From the NCBI GenBank assembly GCA_028274465.1, contig CM051457.1:56332425-56396424 (forward strand): a stretch of DNA of 64,000 nt. The letters are read 5' to 3'. The stretch comes from Plantago ovata. Taxonomy: Eukaryota; Streptophyta; Magnoliopsida; Lamiales; Plantaginaceae. Positions 1 through 11,600 of the stretch are shown here, in pieces. The notes under the pieces were generated by a model. It ran no database searches and was not told where the DNA came from. It saw only the letters and a list, made by a program, of their open reading frames with translations. The position numbers and the translations under genes were made by a program. Every line of letters starts with the position of its first letter. Positions within the stretch are counted from its first letter, which is position 1.

Positions 1-793
1 TTGGAGAGAGAAGTTCCGATTAGGCCACTTAGAGCTTGCCTCATCTGATTGGCGAAACCTTCGAACCTATCGCCACTCACACCATTCACTTCATGCATTG
101 GGATCTCCTGGTTTGGTGGAGCCTCAGGTCCACGCCTTCTAACCATTGCTCTTGGATCCTTGGATTGAGATCCTTTAGCAAGCCTTTCGTAACACGCCCA
201 CACATCCTCGGCGGTCTCTTCCCAGATAGTACCACGGCATTGGAAATCCACCACCTGTTGACTCTCATATGTGAGTCCATTGTAGAAGTGCTGGACAAGA
301 TCAGGAAGCCCAAAACCATGGTGTGGACACTTGTGCATGAGGTCCTTGAACCTCTCGAAAGCGGTGTAGATGGTCTCATTATAGTCCTGTTTGAATCCTG
401 TGATTTGCGCCTTAAGCGCGGTAGTCAATGTGTGAGGAAAGTATTTCTCCATAAAGCAGAATACACCTTGTCCCAGGTGTCTAGTGATCCGGCTTCCAGA
501 GAGCCTAACCATGCCTTGGCTTTATCACCAAGCCCCATAGCAAAAACCTTCATCCTTAGCTCATCGTACGTTATCCCTGCTCCGGGCCTTGGAAGATTGT
601 TGATAAAATCGTCAATATCATTTAGGTATCCCATAACATCTTCCCTAGCCAACCCATAGAACCTCGGGAGTTGCTGGTACATGCAACTTTTGATTTCCAA
701 ATCTCGAGTTGCACCAGAAAGAACAATAGCCGGACCTCTCATCAGTGCTTTGTTGGGTTGAACCCATGATTTCAAAAGTGGGCGAGCCATCAC
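1..793 (-). pseudogene. gag of G1 (broken, partial)
   Basis: Retrotransposon capsid-type gag on the minus strand, starting near 793 and running off the window. The first 120 residues include RGPAIVLSGATRDLEIK, QQLPRFYGLAREDVMGYLND and DKAKAWLGSLEAGSLDTW, which are the conserved helices of the retrotrans_gag domain. The same blocks occur in G2 (from 11927) and G3 (from 56308). The reading frame is interrupted a small number of times. No zinc knuckle is visible in the part inside the window. Confidence 0.8.
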
Positions 794-923
794 AAGACCT
801 GAATATCTGTGACAAGCTAGGAAAGGAGTATCAGAGAAAGATTGAAAAGGAAAACTAAAACTAATAGAATTAGGAATCTAAAGCTGTAAATATAAACAAA
901 TTAAACAGAAAAAAGGAGTATAG

Positions 924-941
924 TCCCCGGCAACGGCGCCA
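924..941 (-). promoter_or_regulatory. Primer-binding site, tRNA-Asp type (G1)
   Basis: The minus strand reads TGGCGCCGTTGCCGGGGA, the complement of the 3' end of plant tRNA-Asp including CCA. It lies three bases inside the LTR. The same site is present in G2, and a one-base variant in G3. Confidence 0.85.
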
Positions 942-944
942 GTT

Positions 945-2207
945 TGATGAACGTGTCAGATTCAGTCAAATAAATTTGTATTAGCCAAAGGCAATCCACA
1001 ACTACAACGAAAACTGTAGTGTAGCAGTAGAATGACTCGAGTGTCGTTCTCTCAGGACTATACTAGCTTTATCAAATCTAATTAAGAATATAAAAACAGC
1101 AGACAGATAGCAATAGGGGGTTTCTAGCAGATAATGGAGATTGGTGATAGTATGGTCCTTCTTAACATAATGGGTCGATAATCATGCATAAATTCCTCGG
1201 TCTTGCATAGAGATCTTTGAATCAATCTAGTGTCCTGTTGCAAGTATTAAGCACTACGAATATAATTTGGTCTGACTAGTCAATCACGATTGTCCTAATG
1301 TGTTCCGTAATTATTCAACACTACGAAGATAATTGGTCTGATGGTCGACTAGTGTCCTATTGTACATAATAATCAATACAACATACGAGAATTTTGGTTA
1401 CAACTGATCAACGAAATAAAGCAATGACACGGAGTATAATGCGCGATATAGCCATTAGCATGATTATCTTCCCTCGCTAAGAATTCACATACTACCACCA
1501 ACGATAAGTTTAGCTACTTATAATAGGCATGCAATCAACAGAAATCATAGAAGAAAACATGTTGAAATAATATAATAAAATAAGTAGAATAAAACTGTAA
1601 GATACAAAGTTACCGAAGGTTGTCAATCTCCGGATGATTGCGGTCCTACGAGCTCCAATCTGCTATGAAAAAGTATCCCGTAAGCTACGGAACTCCCAGG
1701 ACAGGTCCCCGGAAGTTCCTCCCTAAAACTATAGAGAGTGGTGAGAAAGTAGGCTTAGAAAGATATGATTTTCGGAGAAAAACTTGAGCTCTATATATAG
1801 GCCCCGAATTTACTCTGGGGCGGTTCGCCCGGTGATGCGGCGGTTCGCCCCCCAATATTTCGCGGAATTTCCGCATTTTTCGACGCGGATTTGGATTTCT
1901 TCACCTTTTCGGACTCGATTTATGACTTCTAGTAGCCTTCTAACGTCCAGATTCGGTCCCTAGACTTCAAATCCTATCCGGAAACCTTCAGATACTCCAA
2001 ATAGGCTTCTGGAACACCAATTCCTTGTAGACTTCAATATAATTGCCCCGAAATCTCCGAATTTCAACCAAAACCTGTAAAATAAAATCTAAAGGGAAAC
2101 GTGACACTATTCTAATAAAATGTACTAAAATATAGCTAAATTAACATAGAGGATAGCTAAATTAGGTGAAAAAGACTCGAATGAAAGTGTAAAATACACA
2201 TTCATCA
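945..2207 (-). repeat. 5' LTR of G1
   Basis: 1,263-bp long terminal repeat with TG...CA ends, matching the LTR at 54889-56162 at both termini (TGATGAATGTGTATTTTACA at the element's start, CGTTCATCA at its end). On the minus strand a TATATATAG promoter box lies near 1790-1800. Two GC-rich hairpins (core GGGCG/CGCCC) lie just upstream of that box at 1815-1855. Confidence 0.85.
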
Positions 2208-2476
2208 GGCGGCTGTAGGTGCTGGACTGAGAGTGATACATGTGGAAACAGATTGCCTCACATTGGTAGACAAGTTTCACTCTATTGATCCTATATATGT
2301 GACTGTGGGAAATGTTTTGGAAGACATCAGAGATTTTGTTGTTCAGTTTGATTTTTTTGTTCTTTCTTTTATTCCTAGGACACGAAATGGCACACTTACT
2401 GGCCACACATGCTAGTTGTGATTCTGATGGTGGCAGTACTTTGCCGGTGAACAATCCTGATGTAACTTCCAATTAG
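2208..2476 (+). pseudogene. LINE-type RNase H (RVT_3-like) C-terminal remnant
   Basis: About 88 codons resembling the C-terminal RNase H domain found at the end of plant LINE polyproteins. They begin AAVGAGLRVIHVETDCLTLV, continue through GNVLEDIRDFVVQFDFFVLSFIPR, and end with an RN-x-AH-LLA motif. One single-base frame change lies within the RN...AH motif, after which the frame ends at a stop at 2476. The acidic residues in VETD and in DIRDF fit the RVT_3 pattern. No poly(A) tail or target duplication is visible. It sits between the G1 LTR and the opposite-strand G0 gag. A host RNase H-like gene fragment is the alternative. Confidence 0.6.
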
Positions 2477-3632
2477 TTTCCGAATGAAATGTTTGTTCTC
2501 AAATAAAAGTTTCTTTCTGAACTCCTCATTGGTAGTGTTACCATATAAGTATTCTTTTCTTTCATTTATTGTATGAGTTTCAAGTGGACAAGTGGCTTCT
2601 TGGAACCTATGAAGGAAGTTCCTCAGGTCTTCCTTAGGCTTTTGCACTATCTCAGACAAGTATTTCACTCCCCTCTTTCATTATCGCCTTTTCAAATCTC
2701 TTGGTAAATTGCTGGCAAAGATCCTTGTATGTCATGATAGATCCGATTTCCAAACTTGCCCACCATACCATGGAGTCTCCTGAGAGAGTTGTTGGAAAGA
2801 TTAAGGCCTTGGTTTTGGAATCATGCCCGTAAGCATCCATTTTTAGTTCCAAGCCTTATCAAATAATTAGTAGGGCAACTAGTCCCATCATAGTTGTCTA
2901 ATGAGGGGAATCCTCTTTCAGTCTTAACTTGATGGTTCCTTATTTCATCACACAAGGCGCTTGGCTTCTGATCTCTCTCTTGTTCTTGCTCTTTGACGGA
3001 TGCCTTTAAGGCTTCTATCCGAGCTTCTAATTCAGTCCTCTGTGCCCTTAGTTCCTCAAGAGTTGGCCTCCTCGGTTTTGGTGGGTCATTCCCCACTAAC
3101 GGAGTGGGGAGTACCGCTGTTCCACCAACTTGATTTTCATTTTGCAATTCGGTCAAGGCATGTGTGTTTGCCTGATTTTGGAGGATTATTGGATTTTGAG
3201 TCACTACCTGAGTTTGAGGAAGAACTTCTATATGATGAACCTGAGTCTGAGGAGGGTTCATGTTGCCTTGAACTTGTGAGGCTCTGATCCTTCGTTCTAT
3301 TATCCCTCTCAAATCATTTGGTTCTCCTTGAGGGACAATTCTTTATTGTACCCTAAGCGGTCCAACCCTAGTTCGTATGGGACGAGAATTCGCACGAGAT
3401 TGTGCCCCATCCTCTCGAGGTAACACCTCTTGGTTGTTTCCAACTTCTACTTGAGCCTGTGCTGCAACTTGCTCTTGAACTTTTGCTGCCTCATTTGGTC
3501 CAAAACAACCTTGAATTCTGAGGAGGAATAGTCCATATTGATCCTCACTCATTCCAAAGTCCCAGGCCGGACGACTTGGCCTTTTGGTAGAGTGAAATTT
3601 AGAGCGGCCGGAACTGGAGGTTGTGGTGCCAC
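2477..3632 (-). pseudogene. gag capsid part of G0 (broken)
   Basis: Minus-strand gag continuation. It contains a proline/glutamine-rich linker, a coiled-coil-like stretch around 2980-3080 (PTLEELRAQRTELEARIEAL), then capsid-type sequence: FPTTLSGDSMVWWASLEIGS, followed by KDLCQQFTKRFEKA and KPKEDLRNFLHRFQEATCPL. These match the order of a retrotrans_gag domain. Several interruptions make it a fossil. Confidence 0.7.
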
Positions 3633-4065
3633 CACTACAAGAAATACAGGTTTTAGCAACCACTTTTAGCGACGGATCGATCGGTTGCTAAAATTAGCGA
3701 CCGATCGGTCTTTTAGCGATGGATAACAGGCCTTTAGCGACGGATGATAAAAATCGTGGGAGAGAGCGCCCATAAACCCTTAGAGCGTACGGCGTTTAGC
3801 GACAGATTAGGCGTCTGTCGCTATTTAGCGACGGATGGACCCATCCGTTGCTACATTTGCGACAGATGATCGCATCCGTCGCAGCCTTTTAATTTATTTT
3901 TCTTTTATTATTTTCTGGTCAACATGCTTAGAGACCGATGGTTCCATCGGTTTCTACGCTATATTTAAAAAAAAAAATAATATGTTGCGACGGATTAGCG
4001 AATCGGTCGCTAAATAGCGACCAATCGCTGTTTAGCGACGGATTCGCCATCCGTCGCTAATTGTT
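3633..4065 (+). repeat. Left end and subterminal repeats of CACTA
   Basis: After the terminal CACTACAAG come roughly ten copies, in both orientations, of a word close to TTTAGCGACGGAT (for example at 3667, 3688, 3716, 3737, 3798, 3826, 3860, 3985 and 4034), several paired as hairpins such as TAGCGACGGAT...ATCCGTCGCTA. In En/Spm such subterminal repeats bind the TNPA protein; the same role here is inferred. Confidence 0.85.
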
Positions 4066-4912
4066 ACTAATATCATCGTCTTCACCGGCAGACGACGGAC
4101 AGAACACACACACCCACACCCATTTCTCTCTCGCGGCTCCAATCTCTCCTCCCCTATTTTCTTCATTTCTTCACCATTTCAATCAATCTTATAGTCATTT
4201 CGAAGCTCTTCCATCAAGGAACAAGTGTAGCTATTCAATTGCGTGATTATTTCCCCATTTCTTCCGCAATCAAAGGTATATATTTCGAACCCTAACTTGT
4301 CTAAATTTTAGTATTCTTCATTTTTTTTTCAATTCATTGAATTTTATGCATTCTACTAGTATCTATTATGTTGTGTAGCTCAAATTAGGGGGGATGCACA
4401 AGTTTTAGTTGGTGAATTGATAGATTTGGGATGAATTGGGTATTTTATAGTTGAGTTCGATTATGTTTGGTATTTGAATTGAGTTGGATTACGTAGTTAG
4501 TTTTGTTCAATTAGTGTAGTTTTGTTTCGGATATACTAATTACTAATTATATTTGGAAATTGTATAAGTATAATGGAAATATGAGTAAATTATTGTGTAT
4601 TGTAAGTAGTTATAATAATGGAAATTGTATAATTATAATGGAAGTATAGATAAATATATGTAATTATAGTATATTGTAAGTAGTTATTATAATGAAAATT
4701 GTATAAAATATAGATAAATATAAGTAATTATTGTTTTAAAAAACGTAAGTATGAAGGAAATAACTCGATTATAGGTAAATTTAAATTAGAAAATATTGGG
4801 AGTATATATAATGCAATGTAAAAAATTGATAATTAAAATGAATAATCGATGAAAAGATACGTTAGCCGCCGCAATGTACTAAACTTCTATTGGCCAGGTT
4901 TAGCATTCAATT
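4061..4912 (+). promoter_or_regulatory. Leader and probable 5' UTR intron of the CACTA transposase
   Basis: The stretch 4080-4275 is CT/CA-rich and resembles a plant 5' leader. A donor-like AAAG|GTATAT lies at 4276 and an acceptor-like GGCCAG at 4892-4897, just before the start codon at 4913. The sequence between them (4276-4897) is strongly AT-rich, as plant introns are. This suggests a 622-nt leader intron, inferred from composition and splice-site consensus only. No clear TATA box was identified. Confidence 0.4.
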
Positions 4913-7900
4913 ATGAATCCCGATCGTACTTGGATGTACAGTAGGATTGCAGATGGAATACTTTTGCCTACGTTTGTACAAGGGGTCAATGCATTTGTCA
5001 AATTTGCATTGTCAAAACCCGAGTGTTTGAGTACTGGGATGATGAAGTGTCCTTGCAACCATAAGAAATGTAGGAACCGTAAGTACTTACCCTCTACGGT
5101 GGTTGTAGACCATTTGAAGCGTAATGGTTTTGTCCCTAAATATGAGGTGTGGAATCATCATGGTGAGGCAGTTCGTTTGTTGGGGGATTATTCCATGTTG
5201 TCGGGGAAGCGTAGGAAAAGGCAGGAGACTAGTGCTACACTAGGTGCCTGTACTCATGATGATGCCACAGGGGACCGGATGGAAGAGATGGTCCATAACG
5301 CTGCGGGTCAAGAATTCACGGAGGGTGTTGTTAATGAGGAGCCTCCGAATGCTGAGTCACAACAGTTCTTTGACTTGTTGGAAGCGTCCAAGATGCCACT
5401 CTACCCGGTATGCAGGATGAATGTATTGTCCTGCTTGTCTAGAATTATGAGCAACAAGGAGGGTTGTGGGAATTCAGAAAACAGCTGCAACGATTGGTTG
5501 AGTTTGATCACGGATATTGCGCCTGAAGGAAGCCTAGTTCCAACAAACTATTACCAAGCGCAGAAGAAGATGAAGGCGATGGGATTGCCTATGGAGAAAA
5601 TAGATTGCTACCCGGGTATGTGTATGATCTATTGGGGGGAGGATGAAGGTTTGTTGAAATGTAAACATTGTGGGAAGGACCGGTATAGTCGTTACAAGGA
5701 GGGCGATGCAATGAAACGACAGAAGAAGAATCTCTCCCACAAGAAAATGTGGTACTTCCCTATAGGTCCTCGTCTGAAGAGGTTGTATGCATCAGATGCA
5801 TGTGCAGATAAGATGCGTTGGCACAAGGAGAGAGTAGTCGCGGATAACCAAGAGGGTAAGATGGGTCACCCATCAAACTCGCCGACATGGAAAAAGTTTG
5901 ATGTGAAATATCCACAGTTTGCAGCCCAGTCTAGAAATGTAAGATTGGGACTTAGTACTGATGGTTTCAACCCGTTTGGGAGTGAACGGAAATATTCGTG
6001 CTGGCTAGTGATGCTTACACCTTACAACTTGCCTCCGGGTGACTGTTTTAAAGAACCATTCATGTTCTTGACCGTGCTGGTGCCAGGGCCGGATGATCCA
6101 GGACAGAAGATAGATGTCTTCTTGCAGCCACTAATGAAGGAGCTTATAGAGTTGTGGGAGGATGGTATCCCGGCATACGATATCTCAACAAAGACGAACT
6201 TTACCTTGAGAGCAACACTACTCTGGACCATCAATGATTTCCCTGCTTACTCCATGTTGTCTGGAAGGAAAACATCCGGATACAAGGCATGTCCACATTG
6301 TCTGGATGATGTTGATTCACACTATCTGCCGAAGAGTCGAAAGGAATCTTGGTTTGATTGTCATCGCAGGTTTCTAGACGATGAACACCCGTTCAGAAAG
6401 AACAAGACTCAGTTTCTTAAGAACAAAGTGGTGGTGAAGAAGGCCCCTAAAGAACTAACAAGTGCACAACAATTTGCTATTATAGAACGCTTGGGGTACA
6501 AGAAAGTAACTGAGGTTGGGTGGGAACAACATAACGAGAATATCAAAAGTGAGTATGGATGGAAAAAGAGATGCATCCTATGGGATTTGCCTTATTGGAG
6601 TAGTCTTCGCATACGTCATATCTTGGATGTCATGCATATTGAGAAGAACGTATTTGAGAACTGCTTCAACACCATTTGTGAAATTCCCAACAAAACAAAG
6701 GACACGGTTAGGTCCAGGGAAGAGTTGGATATTCTATGCAGGAGGCCCGGACTGTCGAACAAGAATGCTGATGGCAAGTGGCCGAAGGCTAAATACACTT
6801 TGTCCAAAGAGGCTAGAGCGGAACGTTTTGATTGGGTGAAGTTGTTGAAGTTCCCCGACAATTATGCTTCTAAATTTACTCGGTGTGTGGACACGAGTAA
6901 GACAAAGATGTATGGGATGAAGAGCCACGATTGTCATGTGTTTATGGAGAGGCTCATCTCGATTGCATTTCGCCAGCTCTTAGATAGATCGGTATGGAGT
7001 GCCTTGACCGAGTTGAGCTTGTTCTTCAAGAATCTATGCACACGGGTTGTTGAGGTTGAAGTGTTGAAGACGATGAAGGCTAACATACCGGTGATTCTGT
7101 GCAAGCTCGAGCGTATCTTTCCACCTAGTTTCTTTGATTCCATGGAACACTTGCCCATTCACCTACCAGATGAGGCGTTGCTAGCCGGACCTGTTCAGTA
7201 TCGTTGGATGTATCCCTTTGAGAGGTAAATATTTTAGTATCATATTTACAAACATATATGACACATAATTGTATAGTATATCTAATTATAACAGACATAT
7301 TATAACAGATACTTAGGCAAGCTGAAGCATTATGTGAAGAACAAAGCTCAGCCTGAGGGTTCGATTGCCAATGCATACATTCGAGCAGAGACTGCAACTT
7401 TTTGCTCCTATTTCTTTGACACTGGGGTCCCTTCGAAGACATCTAGGCCGGCTAGAAATGCCGACACATTTCAAGTGCAAGAGGACCATAAAGTTTCACT
7501 ATCAATCTTTATGGTTTTGGGGAGGGCCTATGGTGAAGAAAAAGTGGCATATCTGACGGATAAGGAGTACAATGCTGCACATTCGTATGTCCTTCAGAAT
7601 TGTGCTGAGCTCAACCCATTCCATCTCAAGTTTACTAGGTTAGTTGCCTTCTTATGTTTTACGATTGAATTAAAATCTTATTTTAGAGAAAATGGTAGTA
7701 TTAAACCAAATATACGCATCATGTGCAGTTTCTTCAGCGTCCGTTGTGTAGAGCAAAATCCTATAGTGGCGGATGACACAATTGAGGACATGCTTAGGGA
7801 GGCCCTAGTCTCCGAATTTCCAACATGGTTCAAAGAGCATGTACAGAACCCGACCAACAAAATAACATGTCCTTACTTAAGAGCACTAGCAAGTGGACCT

Positions 7901-8464
7901 GGGAGAAGATACTCCTCCTTCCCATCTTACATTGTAAATGGACTTAGGTTCAACAGTAGTGAGTGTGGATCGACAGATGCTACAGTTAATGGTGGGGTTC
8001 GTGTCTTGGGGAAAGACATAGGTGATGATGTCTACGATTACTATGGGAATCTTAGGCGTATTATTCGCCTTGAATATCCCGGAGTACCTTTGAAAAGAAC
8101 AATGTTGTTTGATGTTGATTGGTATGATCCCACTGATGTAGGCACCAGAAGGCTTGAGGAGTATGATATGGTGGAGATAAACTATAAGAAGAAGTACAAC
8201 GTGTACGAACCATTTATCTTGGCAAGTCAAGCACTTCAAGCTGTATTTCTTCAGTTTCCTACCTTGAAAAAGGATAAGGGCGATTGGTTAGCTTCTGTAC
8301 CTATAAATGCTCGATCCAAAGTTGAGTATGTGGAGAAGGACGAGTCAATTAACAACTCGTACCAAGAAGAAGATGTCGATGGTCAGGCTAGAAAACCTGT
8401 ACAGGCTACAGTAGAAGTTATTCAGCTGCATGATGATGTTTTCATTGACTTACAACCAGAGTAG
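4913..8464 (+). CDS. TNP2-like (TNPD) CACTA transposase
   Basis: Transposase of the plant CACTA superfamily. Three exons fit: 4913-7224, 7309-7638 and 7729-8464 (1,125 residues; lengths sum to a multiple of three). Domain order by eye: Transpos_assoc at residues 5-75 (MNPDRTWMYSRI..., with MKCPCNHKKCRNR as a cysteine cluster); a zinc-binding-like CKHCGKDRYSRY near 245; Transposase_21/TNP2 core about 300-600, with TDGFNPFG near 349, ACPHC near 460 and LDVMHIEKNVFEN near 570; DUF4218 about 670-830 spanning the first splice junction; DUF4216 about 980-1080 (VYDYYGNLRRIIRLEY...FDVDWYDPT). Intron 1 (84 nt) removes an in-frame stop and restores PFERYLGKL. Intron 2 (90 nt) is in phase and stop-free, so retention would also give an open frame. 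The frame is intact throughout. The protein is expected to cut the element ends in the nucleus. Confidence 0.9.
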
Positions 8465-8602
8465 ATTATAGAGGGTACGTGAATTAGTAATAGGTAGTTA
8501 GATTAGACTTAGCTTAGACTTATCTATTAGGCATATAATAAAAAAATGTTCTTTACAATATCTCTGATTTTACATCTTATATAATAGGTTGATTATTATT
8601 AG

Positions 8603-11600
8603 ATGTCTGTTCCTACGTTGGGGGATATGCTACTTGAGGCTTGGAAAGCCAACTGGCTGTTGGGAGTTCCGCCTTCGGAATGGATGCCAGCTCCCCTTCA
8701 TGAGTATTGGCAGGCCTACTGGCGTGACCACCCAAATGTCCAGCGTCGTTCCTTACTTTATCTCTTAATTACTTTACATGTTTTATATTCAATTGTGTAT
8801 GTACTAACACGGATCGTTTTATTGCAGATGCCACGACCCAGGAGGCCACGATACATGACCCCGCAGTCCCAGAGGTTAGATACCGACGGAGAGGACACCG
8901 GGCAAGGCTCACAGCAGGGCTCCCCTACTGTTTTTGGGACTCCACCTGGGTCGAGTAGGGGATCGACTCCTCATTCCTCCCTCCACGACCCGTGGGCCCA
9001 CGTTCCAGACGACGGTTGTCCCTTTCAAAGGCCGGAAGATGGTCTGATGTGGAATGGTCGCCCTTTCCTTTACCCCAATGGAGAGAAGTAAGTATTAGGC
9101 ATTAACTGATTTACGAACTTTTAATATATATTATACCGAACTAACCTTCTCACTATTGACTTACCTGTTCTTCACAGGTTGTATGGGGAGCGCGCTGCTA
9201 AAGTACTCAGTGGGATAATACGGAACAGGATGATCCCACCGCAAGAGGGTGGTAGCCAGTGGCATTGCATCCCGGACCAAATTAAGGGAGAGCTGTTCGA
9301 GGAGCTGAGGGTGAGTTAATAATCGTACATTAGTTACCTAATTGTTTGTGTTGTGAGTGGTATGTTAGCCTGTTAGGAAACTTGTAATTTTGATGAGCAA
9401 TTAACCATGCTAAATTAAGGAAAGTCCAGTAACTAGTACTCTTAAGGTCCATAGAAATTTAGAATTTTAAGGACATTGTAAAAGAGGAACGTTTGCTGAA
9501 GACTTACATTAGGTGCTAGATAGATTCCAAGTTGTGTTTCTTAGATTACTTGTTGTAACTGAATAAGTTATAATTAAGTCATCTCACCCCAAAACTCTCT
9601 AACTGAAAGTACACCCTTTCAGGCGTGATATTTAGGGGGAACTTAATCGAGCATAGTTTTGCTGATTAAAAGTACCAAGTTTGGTGGAGAACAAGGTTAC
9701 GTTCTCTAGATTAGGTTGGAGACGAAGCAAGTGTGCTTTGGTTTCTGTTTGAATCGCTCTAGATAGGAGATTGTAAGGAACCTCAATCATATCTTAGTGG
9801 ATTCAGTCCTAGAAAGGACAAAGTGGATTAGTTGAGAGATTACGCCACTCTCAGATACCACTATAAAAGTGTTTGTGTGATTTACTTACTGTACTTAGTT
9901 TTCAGCAAATCATATATGTCTATACACAGTCACTCACATCACTTGCTGAAACCTTTACTTACTGAAAGAGCACTTATTGTATCAAAGACTTCCGCTCTAT
10001 GATTTTAAGTATCAGCAAACCTAGCTACGGAAAAGTAACTTACGCTTGCTGAGAAAGTTAAGTATCAGCAAACTCATTACTGAAAAGTAATAAGCACTTG
10101 CTGAGAAAGTTTTAAACGACGAAAGTTTGAAAAGACTATTCACCCCCCGCCCCTCTAGTCTTTTCTTGTTGTTTAAAGGGACCAACATAGCCACTTTGTG
10201 TGAGTGGTATGTTAGCCACTGTATGATCAACGGATTTTTGACGCGTTCATCTTGTCTTTTTTACCTTCTTTTGCTATCTTTTAGCCTTGTTTTTTGGTTA
10301 GTTTTGTCGAATAGTGTCACGTTTATTGTTTTCTGCATTTCCAGGCACTTCGGAACGAAATGGCGTTTTTGGAGCTAAAAATGAGCTTTTTTGATAGAAA
10401 ATGGCCCCGTTGAAGTTCCTTGATCTCCACGGCTTGTTCGTGAGTGTTTGAGCATCAATAAGCATTGAGAAGGATGATTCCAAGGCACCCGAGGGCCGTA
10501 CGAGGGCAAAAAGATTGAGTTGGAAGACAAAAATCTGCCCAGGAGCCAAGCTAAGCGCCTGGAATAGTGAAGCGCTCCGCTTCATTTTCCAGGAGTTTTG
10601 GCACAGCATCCAAGCGAAGCGCTTGGAGGGACCAAGCGCTTTGCTTGCCAAGCGCTCCGCTTGGCCTCTCCAAGCGGTCCGCGTGGCAGCGGTTACGTTT
10701 TCGGATTTTCCTTCTTAAATCTGATTTTCAATTACTTTTTCTATACTTTTGAACATTGGCTTCGTTTTGGCAGAGCTCCTAAGCCCCAAAACTCAGAGAA
10801 AACTCAGATTACATTGTATTTTAGATTGGATTAAAGGTTTTGGCATAGGATTGTATCCATTGTTTCATCTACGGAGAGGTTTTCATCAATACCCACCGAT
10901 TAGTGACAGCTTGGTGGTAACATTGTATCATTATCTCTTGTCTAGTAGTTTGATTTGATGTATTCTATTTACATTCATATGATTTGATGTCTATGTTGAT
11001 GAATATGAGTAGCTAAATCCTTTGTGTTGGTGGTAGAATGTAGAATATGCATGCTATGGGTTATGCTTATGCTTACATGAGGTTGTGAGTCATTCTTGCT
11101 GCAAATTCCTTCATATGATTCTTAGTTGCCTATAAAATATATTCGAATTGAGTATAGTGACAAACTCGTTGGTCAATGAAAGCTATAGGATTGTATGTTA
11201 GAGATTTGCAGCATGCTAGATAAATGGTGTTAGTGACAAGCACCTCTAAATTATTGATAGTGACCTTTCATGATGTGTGTCTTGAAAGTTACCTAGACGA
11301 GTTGCTTAGCACACTTGATCGAAGGTTTTACGCACTGAACTTGTGAGCATATTCGTAACCCATGCATGTGTATTTGATTTCTACCACCAACCGTTTTTCA
11401 AACTTGATTACAACAATCTGATTTCTCGTTGCTTTGTTCCAAGAAAACAATTCTATAAACACTTGAACAGGTTGTCTGAAATAACTAGCAAAAACCACAA
11501 ACAAAGCCACGTTAGGTCCCGAGAGAACGACACTTGGGGACAACATGCCATTGCACTCTAGTTTGTGTAGTGATAAGTGTTCTTTGGCTATTAAACAAAT

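Larger units (their letters stand above)
1..2207 (-). mobile_element. Ty3/gypsy element G1 (Athila-like), 5' part
   Basis: Minus-strand LTR retrotransposon that continues beyond the left edge of the window. Seen: one LTR (945-2207), a primer-binding site directly inside it (924-941), and gag sequence at 1-793. The Asp-tRNA type primer site and a gag with the pattern KAKAWLGSLEAGSLDTW point to the Athila-like branch of Ty3/gypsy. It is the same family as G3 at 54889, which shares LTR ends, primer site and gag. The gag is broken by a few interruptions, so this copy is a fossil. The base pairs flanking the LTR at 2208 (GGCGG) would be the target duplication, but the other end is outside the window. 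Age cannot be estimated without the second LTR. Confidence 0.85.

Noticed and set aside
2208-2476. Host RNase H gene exon
   Set aside because: Only a C-terminal fragment with a frame change, wedged between transposons, so a LINE remnant is more likely. The host alternative is kept in the entry.
8742-8827. Membrane-spanning segment in the second CACTA protein
   Set aside because: The hydrophobic run coincides with AT-rich, intron-like DNA ending in TTGCAG just before an ATG. It is more likely non-coding or a leader than a true membrane helix.
10127-10230. Small opposite-strand and overlapping ORFs over LTR ends (also 24374-24583, 56607-56852)
   Set aside because: They cross LTR termini and cytosine runs and lack family features. 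Shadows of repeat sequence.
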